Numbered from the stretch's first letter, positions 52,440-62,732 are shown. The stretch is 64,000 nucleotides of DNA from Paenibacillus_V sp046244365 (GCF_046244365.1 NZ_CP176395.1:1054001-1118000), one strand, 5' to 3'. Numbers and translations: made by a program. Notes: generated by a model not told the origin, from the sequence alone.

Positions 52440-55325
52440 GTGCGGATCTTAAAGAGAAAGCTTGTTGCTGCTGTTTCCATCATGGCTATCGTTTCCGTAT
52501 GGATGATCGGTTCCTTCGTGTCGGCGGACCAGCCGGCGGGAAGCGGGAAGGGAGCGGAACAAGCAAAGTCGTCGGCGAACCAAGCTGAAGATGCTGCGGA
52601 TGCCCAGTCGTCAACGCTTCGCTATGAACAGTATATTGGCCGATACTCGAAAGCGGCGCATCCCGAGGTTACGCAGCGGATCGAAGCGGAAACGTTTGCG
52701 GGAACGGAAGGGATGAAAGCGAGTATTCTGGATGCATTCGAGCATGCAACGAGCCCCGTCGTGCGAACGGAAGAAACGGGCTCCATTTACTGGAATATCG
52801 AGGTGCCGGAAGACGGATTGTATCAGTTAGGGATTCGCTATTTTCCTGTGGAAGGGAACAGCTCCCCGATTGAAAGGGAACTCCGGATTGACGGTGCCGC
52901 TCCGTTCGACGAGGCAAACAGGCTCGTATTTTCTCGGGTATGGCGCAATGAACTGTCGGAAGTGCAGCGTGACCTTAACGGCAATGACTTGAGGCCGAGG
53001 CAAATCGAAAGTCCCGCGTGGCAGGAAAAAAGCTTTAGCGATGCGGAAAGCAACTACCAGGAGCCGTTCTCCTTTTATTTGACGAAAGGCAAGCATCGCA
53101 TCGAATTGGGTTCGCTTCGTGAGCCGATGGTCATCGATTATTTGCAATTGTTTCATGAAAAAGCGCCGATTCCCTATAAAGAGTTGGCCGGTGACTATCG
53201 TACCCAAGGTTACCGGGAAACGAAGGATATTCTGATAAAGATTCAAGGCGAAGATGCCGTCACCAAATCCAATCCTTCCCTTTATCCGATCAACGATCGA
53301 ACAAGTCCAGGTACGGTCCCCTACCACGTATCCAAAATTCGGATGAATTCGATCGGCGGGGTCAATTGGAAAGTACCGGGCCAGTGGATTTCCTGGGAAG
53401 CCGACGTCCCCGAAGACGGCTTGTATCAGATCGGTTTCCGCTACAAGCAGAATTTGTCCCGCGGCGTCAATGTTGTGCGCAAGCTGTATATCGACGACCG
53501 GATTCCGTTCAAGGAAGCGGAACAAGTATCCTTCCAACACGGCGGCGCCTGGCAAATTGGCGTTACCGGACAAGAGGATCGGCCGTATTTGTTCTATCTC
53601 ACCAAGGGCAAGCATCGGATCAAGCTTGAGGTGACGATGGGGGACTTATCGGAAGTCATTCAATCCGTACGGAAGAGCATTCTGGAGCTGAATGCCCTGT
53701 ACAGGAGAATCATCATGATCACCGGAACGCAGCCGGATACCTTCCGCGATTATCAGCTGGAGAAGCTCATTCCGGGATTGGCGGACATGTTCCTCGGACA
53801 AAGCAAATCACTCCATGACGCAGCCGACCAGATGGACCGATTGATCGGAAGATCGAGCGAAAGCGCAACGATTCTGCGAACGACGTCGTTCCAACTGGAC
53901 GATCTTGGCAACCATCCGGAAACGCTCACGAGCCGATTGAAAAAATTCAAGGACAACGTATCCTCGCTCGGGACATGGCTGTTAAGCGTCAATCAACAGC
54001 CGCTTGAGCTCGATTATTTGTTTCTCAAATCGCCGAGTGTCGATACGCCTCCGGCGACGACCGGCTTTATCAGCCGCATGAAGCACGATGTGCTTTCCTT
54101 CTGGTATTCGTTCTCCGAGAACTATAACAATGTCGGAAGCGGCATCAAGGGCGATGCGGTGACCGTGTGGGTAAACGGCGGCCGGGATCAGGCGCAGCTG
54201 CTGCGGTCGATGATCGACAATTCGTTTACACCGAAGACCGGAATTACGGTTGATTTGCAGCTGGTCGACAGCAAAGTGCTGCTGCCGTCGACATTGGCCG
54301 GCAAAGGCCCCGATGTGGCGCTAACGACCACTGACGTCGTCAACTTCGCGATGCGGAACGCTCTGGAGGATTTATCGACTTACCCGGGCTTCGATAAGGT
54401 AAAGCAGCGGTTTATGGATAGCGCATTTGCCGGATTCACGTATCAGAACGGAATTTTTGCGATTCCGGAAAAGCAGACTTTCCCGATGCTGTTCTACCGT
54501 AAGGATATCCTTGACGAACTTAAGCAAAAGGTTCCCGATACGTGGAAGGATTTGTACCACGTCATTCCCGAGCTGCAAAAGCATCATATGCAAATCGGGA
54601 TGACGCCGACGCCCGTATTTGAAATGCTTCTCTACCAAAACGGCGGCCAGTACTACAAGGATGGCGGGAAATCGACCGATCTGGGCTCTACGGTCGGGAT
54701 TACGGCGTTCAAGAAGTGGACGGAGCTGTACAACAACTATAGCCTCCCGCAGGAATTCGAATTTGCCAACCGCTTCCGAACAGGCGAAATGCCGCTCGGG
54801 ATTGCGGACTATACGACTTACAATACGCTGACGGTCTTCGCGCCGGAAATTCGCGGGCAGTGGGGCTTTGCTCCCGTTCCCGGCGTGCTTGGCGAAGACG
54901 GCAAGGTTCATCGCGAAGCGCTGTCGATAAGCGCCGGAACGGTCATGTTCAAAAGCGCCAAAAACAAGGATGCGGCATGGAAGTTTATCAACTGGTGGAC
55001 CGATACGGAAGCCCAGGCGACATTCGGCCGCGAATTGGAGGCGCTGCTCGGGGAATCCGGCCGGTATGCGGCGGCGAATAAAGAAGCGATGAAGCAGCTG
55101 CCATGGTCCGCCAGGGAGTACAACAATCTGTTGTCGCAGTGGCAATGGGTGCGCGGGACGCCTGAAGTTCCGGGCGGTTATTCGTTAACGAGGCATTTGC
55201 AGAACGCATTTTATGCGGTCGTTCAAAATAAAACCGACGCGAGGGAAACGCTTCTCGATTACGTGCGCACCATTAATGAGGAAATTACGATTAAACGCAA
55301 AGAGTTCAAGTTACCGACAGAGTAG
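52440..55325 (+). CDS. Solute-binding protein with duplicated beta-sandwich and helical domains
   Basis: A 961-residue exported protein (signal peptide 1-29) with four parts. Two related beta-sandwich repeats (about 78-240 and 264-400) share VPEDGLYQLGIRY (122-134) with VPEDGLYQIGFRY (323-335), and FYLTKGKHRIEL (213-224) with FYLTKGKHRIKL (385-396). A helical segment (402-530) follows. From about 572 to the end lies a family-1 solute-binding domain (DAVTVWVNGGRDQAQLL, GKGPDVALTTTDVVNFAMRNA, FPMLFYRKDILDEL). No lipobox is present, so it may be anchored by the N-terminal helix. The sandwiches may bind sugar polymer at the surface and hand it to the solute domain (inference). The GTG at 52440 has GGAGAGGAG upstream. 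Confidence 0.9.
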   Translation: MRILKRKLVAAVSIMAIVSVWMIGSFVSADQPAGSGKGAEQAKSSANQAEDAADAQSSTLRYEQYIGRYSKAAHPEVTQRIEAETFAGTEGMKASILDAFEHATSPVVRTEETGSIYWNIEVPEDGLYQLGIRYFPVEGNSSPIERELRIDGAAPFDEANRLVFSRVWRNELSEVQRDLNGNDLRPRQIESPAWQEKSFSDAESNYQEPFSFYLTKGKHRIELGSLREPMVIDYLQLFHEKAPIPYKELAGDYRTQGYRETKDILIKIQGEDAVTKSNPSLYPINDRTSPGTVPYHVSKIRMNSIGGVNWKVPGQWISWEADVPEDGLYQIGFRYKQNLSRGVNVVRKLYIDDRIPFKEAEQVSFQHGGAWQIGVTGQEDRPYLFYLTKGKHRIKLEVTMGDLSEVIQSVRKSILELNALYRRIIMITGTQPDTFRDYQLEKLIPGLADMFLGQSKSLHDAADQMDRLIGRSSESATILRTTSFQLDDLGNHPETLTSRLKKFKDNVSSLGTWLLSVNQQPLELDYLFLKSPSVDTPPATTGFISRMKHDVLSFWYSFSENYNNVGSGIKGDAVTVWVNGGRDQAQLLRSMIDNSFTPKTGITVDLQLVDSKVLLPSTLAGKGPDVALTTTDVVNFAMRNALEDLSTYPGFDKVKQRFMDSAFAGFTYQNGIFAIPEKQTFPMLFYRKDILDELKQKVPDTWKDLYHVIPELQKHHMQIGMTPTPVFEMLLYQNGGQYYKDGGKSTDLGSTVGITAFKKWTELYNNYSLPQEFEFANRFRTGEMPLGIADYTTYNTLTVFAPEIRGQWGFAPVPGVLGEDGKVHREALSISAGTVMFKSAKNKDAAWKFINWWTDTEAQATFGRELEALLGESGRYAAANKEAMKQLPWSAREYNNLLSQWQWVRGTPEVPGGYSLTRHLQNAFYAVVQNKTDARETLLDYVRTINEEITIKRKEFKLPTE

Positions 55326-55340
55326 AAGGGAGGGCGACGC

Positions 55341-56294
55341 ATGATTCCATTAAGCCGGAAAACGGGTGAACTTGTACAGGACCGGAAAAAACCGTCGGTG
55401 CTTGCAAGGAAGGTAAGCGAGATGAAACAAAGCCGTACCTTGTATTTAATGATTGCGCCATATTTTTTGATCTTCTTCGTCTTTACGGTTTTTCCCGTTT
55501 TCCTGTCGCTCTTGGTCAGCTTTACGAATTTCAACATGCTCGAGTTCCCCGATTGGGTTGGCTGGCAAAACTACGCCCGATTGTTCGTCCGGGACGATAT
55601 CTTTCTGCTCGCTGTGAAAAATACGATTTTTTTTGCTGCCATTACGGGACCGGTCAGCTATATTTCTTGTTTTTTGCTTGCTTGGGTTATCAATGAGCTG
55701 TCGCCCAAAGTTAGGGCGGTGGCGACACTTGTCTTGTATGCGCCGGTATTGTCAGGCAATGCCTACATCGTATGGACATTATTGTTCAGCGGGGATTCTT
55801 ACGGCTATATCAATTCCTTCCTGATGAAATATCGCATCATCACGGATCCGATCTTATGGCTGAAAGATCCGGAATATATCATGACGATCATTATTATCGT
55901 ACAGCTCTGGCTCAGTCTCGGCACCAGCTTCCTCGCCTTTATCGCGGGATTGCAAGGTCTGGACAAGACATTGTTCGAAGCGGGGGCGATTGACGGCATT
56001 CGTAACCGGTGGCAGGAGTTGTGGTTCATTACGCTCCCTTCGATGCGGCCCGCGCTTATGTTCGGCGCCGTGATCCAGATCACCTCGTCGTTTGCCGTCG
56101 CCGAGGTCGCGACAACGCTTGCCGGGTTCCCGAGCGTGCAGTATGCGGGCCATACGATCGTGACGCACTTGATGGACTATGGCAATATCCGATTCGAGAT
56201 GGGATACGCCTCTTCGATCGCAACCGTATTGTTCGGCATCATGCTCGGCTCCAATTTGCTAGTGCAGAAGCTGTTGAAGAAGGTCGGTGAATGA
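55341..56294 (+). CDS. ABC permease A of the large operon
   Basis: A 317-residue CUT1 permease with six membrane segments and docking loop FEAGAIDGIRNRWQELWFITLP. The ATG at 55341 has AGGGAGGG upstream. It forms a pair with permease B. Confidence 0.94.
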   Translation: MIPLSRKTGELVQDRKKPSVLARKVSEMKQSRTLYLMIAPYFLIFFVFTVFPVFLSLLVSFTNFNMLEFPDWVGWQNYARLFVRDDIFLLAVKNTIFFAAITGPVSYISCFLLAWVINELSPKVRAVATLVLYAPVLSGNAYIVWTLLFSGDSYGYINSFLMKYRIITDPILWLKDPEYIMTIIIIVQLWLSLGTSFLAFIAGLQGLDKTLFEAGAIDGIRNRWQELWFITLPSMRPALMFGAVIQITSSFAVAEVATTLAGFPSVQYAGHTIVTHLMDYGNIRFEMGYASSIATVLFGIMLGSNLLVQKLLKKVGE

Positions 56295-56295
56295 G

Positions 56296-57174
56296 ATGAA
56301 TGTCGCAGTCAAGCTTCTGCGAGGGAAGAAAGTGAACCGGTCGCGCGTAGGGGATTTCCTGCTTTTTTTGTTCATTGCGGCGATCGGTTACTTCATGGCG
56401 CTGCCCCTTGTGTTCGTAATCAGCAATGCCTTTAAACCGATCAACGAAATCTTGCAGTTCCCGCCGAAATTTCTGGTTCGCAACCCGACTTTGAACAACT
56501 TTACCGATCTATATTATTTGATGTCAGGCACATGGGTACCGTTTACGAGATACATGTTCAACACGTTTTTCATTGCATTCGTCGGGACGGCAGGCCATGT
56601 CGTTATCGCATCGCTCGCCGCTTACCCGCTGGCCAAACGGAAATTTCCGGGCAAGTCGGTATTGTTCACCATCGTCGTCCTGTCGCTGATGTTCTCCGGT
56701 ACCGTAACCCAAGTGACGAACTATATGACGATGTCTTGGCTCGGCATGATCGATACGTATTGGGCGGTCATCATTCCGGCGATCGGCTCGTCGCTCGGCC
56801 TTTACTTGATGAAGCAGTTTATGGAGCAAATTCCGGATGCGCTGCTGGAAGCGGCCCAAATCGACGGCTGCAGCGAGTTTCGGATTTTCTGGAGCATCGT
56901 CATGCCGACGGTTAAACCGGCGTGGCTGACGCTGATCATTTTCTCGTTCCAAGGCTTGTGGGGAGCCGGAGGCGCCGCCGGATCCATGTATATTTACAGC
57001 GAGCAATTAAAAACGATCGATTACGCGCTCGGTCAAATTCTTGCCGGGGGCATTATCCGTACGGGTCCTTCCATGGCGGCAACGCTGCTCATGATCTGCG
57101 TTCCGATCATCATCTTCGTGATCACGCAAAGCAACGTCATCCAGACGATGTCGACCTCGGGCATGAAGGAATAA
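56296..57174 (+). CDS. ABC permease B of the large operon
   Basis: A 292-residue MalG-type permease with docking loop LEAAQIDGCSEFRIFWSIVMP. The ATG at 56296 is chosen; a GTG at 56287 overlaps the end of permease A and lacks spacing. It ends twenty bases before the propeller gene. Confidence 0.93.
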   Translation: MNVAVKLLRGKKVNRSRVGDFLLFLFIAAIGYFMALPLVFVISNAFKPINEILQFPPKFLVRNPTLNNFTDLYYLMSGTWVPFTRYMFNTFFIAFVGTAGHVVIASLAAYPLAKRKFPGKSVLFTIVVLSLMFSGTVTQVTNYMTMSWLGMIDTYWAVIIPAIGSSLGLYLMKQFMEQIPDALLEAAQIDGCSEFRIFWSIVMPTVKPAWLTLIIFSFQGLWGAGGAAGSMYIYSEQLKTIDYALGQILAGGIIRTGPSMAATLLMICVPIIIFVITQSNVIQTMSTSGMKE

Positions 57175-57193
57175 GAGAAAGGAGAAGCCTATA

Positions 57194-59254
57194 GTGAAGC
57201 GAATGCGCAAGATTGTGACGCTTTTCCTGTTCTTGTTTGCAGCGTTTGGGGCCGTGCCTACGACATTCGCCGCTCCGTATGACGGATACAACTATGGAGA
57301 ATATGGCGAGCCCGAAGCGGCGCCGGCCCCTTATTTGCCGGTCAGGCAAATAACCGGCACCGGCTTGAATATCGGCTCCTTCAAAACGCCGGAAGATTTC
57401 CATATTTCGAAAGACGGCCATATCTTCCTTCTCGATTCAGGGAATGGGCGCATTGTCGTGACGGATAAAAATTGGAACGTGCTGCATGTGATCGATCGTT
57501 TCCAGAATGGGGACAAAAACGATACGTTCAAGGATCCGCAAGGCATCTTCGTCAGCGACCGCAATCGCCTGTTCGTTGCCGACACCGGCCATAACCGGAT
57601 CGTGGAGCTGGAGACGGACGGCCGGTTCATTCGGGAAATCGGGCCGCCGAAAGCGGATATTCTGCGCGACAATTTCAAGTATGTACCGACCAAGCTGGTT
57701 GTGGATACGGCAGGACGCTTCTATATCGTCAGCAAGGGGGTATTCGACGGCATTATCGAGCTCGATGCAGACGGCAAGTTTACCGGATTCATCGGCGTGA
57801 ATCCTGTCAGAGTCGATCCCGTCGAATTGTTCTGGAAGCAGATCTCCACCAAAGCGCAGCGGGATGCGATGGCCTTGTTTATCCCGGTGGAGTTCAACAA
57901 TATCGATATCGATGGCGAAGATTTTCTGTATGTTACGACGAGCGACGGCAGCTCGTATGAACCGGTTCGGCGTTTAAATCCTTCGGGAGCCGATGTGCTG
58001 AGGCGAGAATTTTGGTTTCCGCCAAGAGGCGACATCAAATTTACTTTCAGAGGAACGCGACAAGGACCTTCCACGATCGTCAGCGTAGCCTCGGATACGA
58101 ATGGCATGTACAGCATCTTGGACAGCAAGCGGGGGCGTATTTTCAGTTACGATAAAGACGGTAAGCTGCTATATCAATTCGGGGCGCTCGGCGAGCAATT
58201 CGGCCAGTTCAAAACCCCCGTTGAAGTCGGTATTTTGGGCGATGACCTCGTTGTGCTGGACCGGGGCTTGAATCATCTGACCGTATTCGAGCCGACAAGA
58301 TATGGGAAAACCATACGGGATGCCGTAATCGAGAACGATCTCGGCAATGACGACAAATCCGTCGTCTTGTGGCAGAAGGCCCTAAAGTTAAACAGAAATC
58401 TGGAGATGGCTTACCTCGGTATCGGCAAAGCGGAGCTTGTTCAGAACAACAACTACTCGGCGATGGAAAACTTCAAACTGGGGGTGCATCCGGAATATTA
58501 TTCCCGTGCATTCGACCGGTACCGGAAGGAATGGCTGTGGGATCATTTTCCTGCCCTTGCAACGGCCGGCATCGTCGGGATCGCTATGCTGATAACAGCC
58601 TTCAAAGTCATCCGGGTTAGCGACAGGGAACCAGGGGCAGTCCGCTCGGCATGGCATACCGTTTTCAGACCGTTTAACGGATTCTGGGATATGAAATATG
58701 AGCAAAAAGGGAGAGTTTGGTTAACGCTTCTGATCTTGCTGCTGCTCACCGTCATGTATATTTTGAAACGGCAGTACTCGGGATTCATCATAAATCCCGT
58801 GAACGATGTTGTCGTCAACAGCCTGGATGAACTTAAATTTATCGTCATTCCGTTTTTCCTCTGGTGCGTGTCCAACTGGGCGATTACGACGCTTATGGAC
58901 GGCGAAGGGAAGTTCAAGGAAATCGTCATGGCGACGGGGATCGCATTGATTCCGCTGTTGCTTGTTCAAGGACCGCTCCTTCTCTTTTCCAGAGTGCTTA
59001 CCTTAAAGGAAATATCCTTCTACGGCTTGATCGAAACATTCGGCTTTATGTGGTTTATCTGGCTGTTGTTTATCGGAATGCTGACCGTGCATCAATACAA
59101 CATACCGAAAACGATTCTAACCATCCTGCTGACGTTGCTCGTCATGGGGATTATCATCTTCCTGGGCATGTTGGTCGTCAGCTTATTGCAGCAAATCGTA
59201 TCGTTCGGAACAACGATCTATCAAGAGATCATGTTCCGGATCGGGGAGGGATGA
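57194..59254 (+). CDS. Secreted NHL beta-propeller / TPR / Yip1-like membrane protein
   Basis: A 686-residue protein: signal peptide (1-26), an NHL-type beta-propeller (55-365; repeats such as PEDFHISKDGHIFLLDSGNGRI and PQGIFVSDRNRLFVADTGHNRI), a TPR-like helix pair (373-432, VVLWQKALKLNRNLEMAYLGIG), a membrane segment (453-471), a basic loop, and five or so membrane segments matching the Yip1 family (506-680). The propeller faces outside and the Yip1-like part anchors it. It is linked with ABC permeases in one operon, so it may be a receptor or assembly factor for the transporter (inference). The start is GTG with AAAGGAG upstream. Confidence 0.88.
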   Translation: MKRMRKIVTLFLFLFAAFGAVPTTFAAPYDGYNYGEYGEPEAAPAPYLPVRQITGTGLNIGSFKTPEDFHISKDGHIFLLDSGNGRIVVTDKNWNVLHVIDRFQNGDKNDTFKDPQGIFVSDRNRLFVADTGHNRIVELETDGRFIREIGPPKADILRDNFKYVPTKLVVDTAGRFYIVSKGVFDGIIELDADGKFTGFIGVNPVRVDPVELFWKQISTKAQRDAMALFIPVEFNNIDIDGEDFLYVTTSDGSSYEPVRRLNPSGADVLRREFWFPPRGDIKFTFRGTRQGPSTIVSVASDTNGMYSILDSKRGRIFSYDKDGKLLYQFGALGEQFGQFKTPVEVGILGDDLVVLDRGLNHLTVFEPTRYGKTIRDAVIENDLGNDDKSVVLWQKALKLNRNLEMAYLGIGKAELVQNNNYSAMENFKLGVHPEYYSRAFDRYRKEWLWDHFPALATAGIVGIAMLITAFKVIRVSDREPGAVRSAWHTVFRPFNGFWDMKYEQKGRVWLTLLILLLLTVMYILKRQYSGFIINPVNDVVVNSLDELKFIVIPFFLWCVSNWAITTLMDGEGKFKEIVMATGIALIPLLLVQGPLLLFSRVLTLKEISFYGLIETFGFMWFIWLLFIGMLTVHQYNIPKTILTILLTLLVMGIIIFLGMLVVSLLQQIVSFGTTIYQEIMFRIGEG

Positions 59255-59258
59255 ACCG

Positions 59259-61823
59259 ATGACAGTACACCGTAAGCGCATCGTTGCGGTATTATCCTTG
59301 CTGGTTGTTCTTGTTGCGGCCATATTCGGAGGTACCGTCCTGTCTTCGAAGCCGACTCGTTCCGGAAGTCTGCCTGAAACCTACGAATCTCGTGCCGAAC
59401 GGAAAACCGCGTCCAATGACAAGAAGGTGTCGGTCGCATCGGTCGAGGTACAGACGCCCGAAGGCATGGAGCCAGTTCTGGAGAACGAGACGCTTCGCTT
59501 GTATATCAACCGAACGACAACCGAGGTTGCCGTATCGGACAAACGAAGCGGACAATTATGGAGATCCAATCCCGCTGACCGGGAGAAGGATCGACTTGCC
59601 ACACCGGAAATCAAATCGATTCTTTCTTCTCAATTGTTGTTGACGTATTTTGTGCAAAACAATCAGACGAAAACCTACAACAGCTATTCGGACAGCGTGC
59701 AGTATAAACAGTTCAACATTGAGAAAACAGACAAGAGCGTTACGGTTACCTATCAATTTGGGAGTCCGGAGAAAGGCATCGAATCGATTCCGCTAAAAAT
59801 AAAAAAAGCAAGATATGACGAAAAGTTGAAAAACCGTCTCGACGACCCGAACGATAAAGAGGAACTGGACAGCCGGTTTAAGTTTAATGAAGAAGCGCAA
59901 GTATACGAGCGGCGGGAAGTTCCGAAGGCGGCTGTCAAGCGGCTGATCGCGCTGTTAGAGAAAGCGGGTTACGCCGAAGAAGATTTGGCGCAGGACAATC
60001 AGGAGAATGGGGTCGAAAGTACGGGCGAAGGCGGAGGAAGCGCCAAATTTACGGTGCCCCTGCAGTATTCGCTTGATGGAGACAGCTTGATCACTTCGGT
60101 CGATACAACCAAAATCGAGGAAAACAAATCCAATGCCCTTCAATCGATCAAGTTGCTTGGCAGCTTCGGAGCGACCGGATTGAACGATAAAGGCTATATG
60201 CTTGCTCCCGACGGATCCGGAGCGTTGATTTATTTGAACAACGGCAAGCTGCTGTCTCAACCGCTGATCATTCCGATTTATGGCGACGACGATTCGATAA
60301 CGAGAGAGGAAAAGGCTTTTACCGTCGAAACGAACCGGATGCCGGTGTTCGGCATGAAACGTGGCGACGCCGCATTTTTCGCCGTCATCGAGGATGGCGA
60401 AGCTCTCGCGAAAGTAAATGCGGACATTAGCGGCAGGTATCATGATTATAATACGATCGGAAGCGAGTTTACGGTTCGAGCTAAAGACATTGTGAATTTG
60501 AACGAATCCGAGCAGTTGGTCAAGACGCCAAAAGAAATGTACCCGGGAAAGCTGCAAATAAGGTATGGGTTCATGGACGGCGATCAGGCGACTTATTCGG
60601 GAATGGCCGCTTATTATCAGAATTATTTGGAACAGAAGATTGGACTCAAGAAGCAGCAATTCCAAGGCGATACGCCGTTTTATATGGAATTGTTAGGCAG
60701 CATGTCCAAGCCGGACAGCTTTCTCGGGATTCCTTACGATTCGCAGGAGACGTTAACCGATTTCGCGCAGGCGAATCAGATCCTTGACGAATTGAACGGG
60801 CAAAATATCCGCAATATTCGAGTTAGCTACAACGGTTGGTTTAACGGCGGACTGGATCATCGCATTCCGACCGGCGTGAAGCTTGAAAGCGCGCTGGGTA
60901 CCCGGAAAGAATGGGAAGCGCTGGGAGCCAGGCTTGCGCAAAACGGGGGAGGCTTGTACCCGGGCGTATCCTTAGTCAAGGTGCATCGCAAATCCGGCTT
61001 TAATCCCGCCCGGGATGCTGCGCAATTTTTGTCACGGAAAATTACGAAGATTTTCGACTATAATTTGGCGACCTATCGGAAGGATTCCTACGAATTCTCC
61101 CATTACAATTTGTCGCCGAATAAGCTTGACGGGGTCGTAAGCGATTTCCTTGAGGATTATAAGGACTACAATCCGGGCGCGATTTCTTTGATTGATCTCG
61201 GGGCGAATATCCATTCGGACTTCTCGGCTGGGGAAACGGTCGACAGACAGCATTCGTCCAAAATCAATGCCGCGGAGGCCGAACGCATTCATAAGGAGAT
61301 TTCCGACATCATGGCAAGCGGAGGCAATGCGTCTGTGCTGCCGTATACCAGTCATCTAGTGAATGTGCCGCTTGACAGCAACCGGTATCAATTGGCTGAT
61401 GAATCGGTTCCGTTCATGGAAATGGTCCTGCATGGATATGTGGAATATGCCGGCAAGCCGTTTAATTACGCCGACGATCAAGATGTCCGAAAGCTTGTGC
61501 TGAAATCGCTGGAGACGGGAGCAAACGTGTACTACAAGTGGATGTATAAGGACCCTGCTTCGATTAAGCCGAATGTATACAAGGAACTGTACGCGACTTA
61601 TTACAAAGACTGGTTTGATGAGGCCTCGCAAGCTTACCGGGAGGTAAACGAGGTGCTGAAGCAAGTTCGCGGGCAGCGTATCGTTTCTCATGAGAAGCTG
61701 AAGGACAACGTCTACAAGACAACCTATGAAAACAGTCTGGAAGTCATTGTGAATTATAACCGGGAACCGGTTGTGATCGACGGCGTAACCATTAAAGCCG
61801 AGCATTATCATGTGAAGGGGTGA
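59259..61823 (+). CDS. DUF5696 exported protein, glycosidase-like fold suspected
   Basis: An 854-residue protein with an N-terminal membrane anchor/signal (residues 8-28). A beta-rich first half starts with LENETLRLYINRTTTEVAVSD (74-94), of the type seen in galactose-mutarotase-like supersandwich domains. From about residue 490 it looks like a TIM barrel (IRNIRVSYNGWFNGGLDH; LIDLGANIHSDFSAGET; MVLHGYVEYAGKPFNYADD). The C-terminus (YENSLEVIVNYNREPVVIDG) resembles the last beta-domain of glycosidases such as GH101. The family is named DUF5696; enzyme activity is not proven. It lies four bases after the propeller gene. Confidence 0.87.
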   Translation: MTVHRKRIVAVLSLLVVLVAAIFGGTVLSSKPTRSGSLPETYESRAERKTASNDKKVSVASVEVQTPEGMEPVLENETLRLYINRTTTEVAVSDKRSGQLWRSNPADREKDRLATPEIKSILSSQLLLTYFVQNNQTKTYNSYSDSVQYKQFNIEKTDKSVTVTYQFGSPEKGIESIPLKIKKARYDEKLKNRLDDPNDKEELDSRFKFNEEAQVYERREVPKAAVKRLIALLEKAGYAEEDLAQDNQENGVESTGEGGGSAKFTVPLQYSLDGDSLITSVDTTKIEENKSNALQSIKLLGSFGATGLNDKGYMLAPDGSGALIYLNNGKLLSQPLIIPIYGDDDSITREEKAFTVETNRMPVFGMKRGDAAFFAVIEDGEALAKVNADISGRYHDYNTIGSEFTVRAKDIVNLNESEQLVKTPKEMYPGKLQIRYGFMDGDQATYSGMAAYYQNYLEQKIGLKKQQFQGDTPFYMELLGSMSKPDSFLGIPYDSQETLTDFAQANQILDELNGQNIRNIRVSYNGWFNGGLDHRIPTGVKLESALGTRKEWEALGARLAQNGGGLYPGVSLVKVHRKSGFNPARDAAQFLSRKITKIFDYNLATYRKDSYEFSHYNLSPNKLDGVVSDFLEDYKDYNPGAISLIDLGANIHSDFSAGETVDRQHSSKINAAEAERIHKEISDIMASGGNASVLPYTSHLVNVPLDSNRYQLADESVPFMEMVLHGYVEYAGKPFNYADDQDVRKLVLKSLETGANVYYKWMYKDPASIKPNVYKELYATYYKDWFDEASQAYREVNEVLKQVRGQRIVSHEKLKDNVYKTTYENSLEVIVNYNREPVVIDGVTIKAEHYHVKG

Positions 61824-61829
61824 ATGCGC

Positions 61830-62732
61830 ATGGCGCAAAAACGACTGCTCAGCCTGGAAAGAAAAAAATCGATTTTTGGCGTGTTGTTTATTTCCCCCTG
61901 GTTAATCGGTTTTTTGCTTCTGATGGTTGTACCGTTGTATCATTCGATTCAATTTAGCTTCAGTAAATTGACCATTACGGGGGCGGGGTACGATCTCGAA
62001 TATGTCGGATGGGACAATTTCAATCAAGCGTTTTTCGTAGATACCAGCTTTAACCGGGCTTTAGTGGAAGCGATCACCAAAATGCTGCTGAACGTGCCGC
62101 TTATTATTTTTTTCAGCTTGTTTACGGCGACGCTGCTCTCTCAAAAATTCAAGGGAAGGATGATCGCCCGTTCCATCATCTTCCTTCCCGTCGTCATGGC
62201 ATCGGGGATCATTGCCGGTCTGGACGGTACCAATTTATTGGCTAATATGATGGGCGGAGCCGCTACGGAAGCGGAAGGCAACTATACCGGGCTCAGCGGC
62301 TTCGATGTGATCCCGTTTCTGCTGGATGCCGGCATAAGCAGATCCGTCGTCATGTATTTCGCCGAGGCGATCAATCGGATTTATCAAATCGTGACTTCTT
62401 CCGGCGTGCAAATTTTAATTTTTCTTGCCGGAATCCAGTCCATTTCTCCATCCTTATATGAAGCTTCGAAGATGGAGGGAGCGACCGGCTACGAATCGTT
62501 CTGGAAAATTACGTTTCCGATGATGACCCCGCTCATTTTGACAAATACCGTTTATTCGATCGTCGATTCCTTCTATAAGAACAACGTCACGAATTATATC
62601 AAAAATATGGCGTTCGGTACTTTGAATTTCGGATTAAGCTCGGCGATGTCATGGGCGTACTTTGTCTTGATCTCCATCATCCTGCTGATCTCGACCTACC
62701 TCATTTCCAAAAGGGTGTTCTACTATGATTAA
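61830..62732 (+). CDS. ABC permease C of the large operon
   Basis: A 300-residue permease with docking loop YEASKMEGATGYESFWKITFP. Between two central membrane segments it has a long extracellular insertion (GLDGTNLLANMMGGAATEAE and onward) not seen in the first pair. ATG codons at 61824 and 61830 are both possible; spacing from AAGGGG favours 61830. Confidence 0.92.
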   Translation: MAQKRLLSLERKKSIFGVLFISPWLIGFLLLMVVPLYHSIQFSFSKLTITGAGYDLEYVGWDNFNQAFFVDTSFNRALVEAITKMLLNVPLIIFFSLFTATLLSQKFKGRMIARSIIFLPVVMASGIIAGLDGTNLLANMMGGAATEAEGNYTGLSGFDVIPFLLDAGISRSVVMYFAEAINRIYQIVTSSGVQILIFLAGIQSISPSLYEASKMEGATGYESFWKITFPMMTPLILTNTVYSIVDSFYKNNVTNYIKNMAFGTLNFGLSSAMSWAYFVLISIILLISTYLISKRVFYYD

